Shown piece after piece: positions 63,689 to 64,000 of a stretch of DNA of 64,000 nucleotides. The stretch comes from JAJDXO01 sp965213765 (GTDB lineage: Bacteria; Pseudomonadota; Alphaproteobacteria; Rhodospirillales; UBA2165): positions 4,092,001 through 4,156,000 of the forward strand of contig OZ243926.1 in the NCBI GenBank assembly GCA_965213765.1, given 5' to 3'. The notes beneath the pieces were generated by a model, which did no database searches, was not told the DNA's origin, and worked only from the letters and a program-made list of their open reading frames with translations. The translations under genes were made by a program, and so were the position numbers. Within the stretch, counting starts at the first letter, position 1; each line of letters starts with the position of its first letter.

Positions 63689-63727
63689 TAAAATCCCTCG
63701 GCCCTTGGGCTGTCCCGGTTCGAGTCC
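63689..63727 (+). other. attachment-site repeat, tRNA-Leu fragment (right copy)
   Basis: An exact 39-bp copy of tRNA-Leu positions 62624-62662 (TAAAATCCCTCGGCCCTTGG … GTTCGAGTCC), after which the sequence diverges from the tRNA. It marks the right end of the integrated segment. No integrase gene remains between the copies; 63578-63688 shows no other gene. Confidence 0.85.
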
Positions 63728-63781
63728 TCTCCCGGTCGTGGAGACGACCTAGACTCTGCGCTCGAAACCTTACAGTCTGAC

Positions 63782-64000
63782 TCAAAACTCCTGAGCGGTT
63801 TTTCTTGCAACAAGGCGTGCGGATCTTCGGATGGCGGCGATGAGCGTCCAGGCATCCGCCGATGCGATTGTTTTTTCCCAGTCCTTTGCCAAGCGACGGC
63901 AGCGCCCGAGCCAGGCGAAGGTGCGCTCTACCACCCAGCGGCGGGCGATGACGACAAAGCCCGTGACACCGGGTGGGCGCTTCACGATCTCGATTGTCGG
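63782..64000 (-). CDS. IS5-family transposase, C-terminal part (runs off the window)
   Basis: The last 72 codons of a DDE transposase. RRWVVERTFAWLGRCRRLAKD carries the final Glu and is typical of the two-frame IS5/IS427-type elements. It ends at TGA 63782-63784. The sequence is distinct from the intact IS5-family copy at 25769. The rest, including the first frame, lies beyond the window, so integrity is unknown. Confidence 0.85.
   Translation of the reverse strand, partial: PTIEIVKRPPGVTGFVVIARRWVVERTFAWLGRCRRLAKDWEKTIASADAWTLIAAIRRSARLVARKTAQEF

Noticed and set aside
63597..63785. A 62-codon minus-strand frame across the tRNA-Leu fragment
   Set aside because: It is explained by the antisense of the att repeat and shows no protein-like features.

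Overview
The window is a GC-rich stretch of an alphaproteobacterial chromosome. Neighbourhoods such as cobT-cobS-dnaJ/bolA with rpmB, aroK-aroB-CorC beside xerD, and guaB-rsmB near guaA point to a Rhodospirillales-like lineage; the phylum level is well supported by many housekeeping proteins, the order is inference. Most of the window is ordinary core genome. It also holds a dense layer of small mobile and repetitive DNA that sits almost exclusively between genes, often exactly on stop codons.

Layout. 1-2.4 kb: end of a Gly/Cys-rich membrane-protein gene with its GRDP-like partner, a parvulin, a DUF2306 protein, then an AT-rich foreign gene. 2.4-11.6 kb: guaA, a two-gene DUF5131/TcmP insertion, GNAT, rsmB, guaB, rlmE, ppx/gppA, tRNA-Gln. 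11.6-20.9 kb: cupin, DUF3179, amidohydrolase, psd-pssA, a LysM protein with an internal duplication, two c-type cytochromes. 21-32 kb: LOG protein, terminase-small-subunit-like gene, monomeric isocitrate dehydrogenase, PEBP protein, an IS5-family element, a MITE, a DUF4212/SSS symporter operon and an AhpD-like gene with an in-frame UGA. 32-41.7 kb: relic of a dimeric icd gene, rpmB, an IS110 element nested in a MITE, cobT-cobS-dnaJ, bolA, further singletons and a third MITE. 41.7-62.4 kb: CorC, aroB-aroK, an envelope operon ending in xerD, flavin reductase, a TetR-regulated RND pump, secA, a parvulin, argJ-mutT-HAD, a CinA-like protein and an MFS exporter. 62.5-64 kb: tRNA-Leu carrying a small integrated island, then a truncated IS5-type transposase.

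The two most notable observations are these. (1) The IS110 element (32854-34012) has a ~200-nt non-coding left end whose predicted RNA fold carries segments matching both halves of its own insertion target and one element end, as expected of a bridge (seek) RNA. Its target is the core of the MITE family that is scattered through this genome. (2) The gene on the minus strand at 30875-32004 reads through a UGA placed exactly at the second redox position of an AhpD-type C-x-x-C motif (here C-F-Y-U-x-x-x-H), so it is a probable selenoprotein gene, although it also carries an apparent frameshift.

A ~1 kb island flanked by a 39-bp tRNA-Leu-derived direct repeat, the relic of a dimeric isocitrate dehydrogenase that coexists with an intact monomeric one, a sigma-factor relic, and several dispersed repeat families complete the accessory layer.
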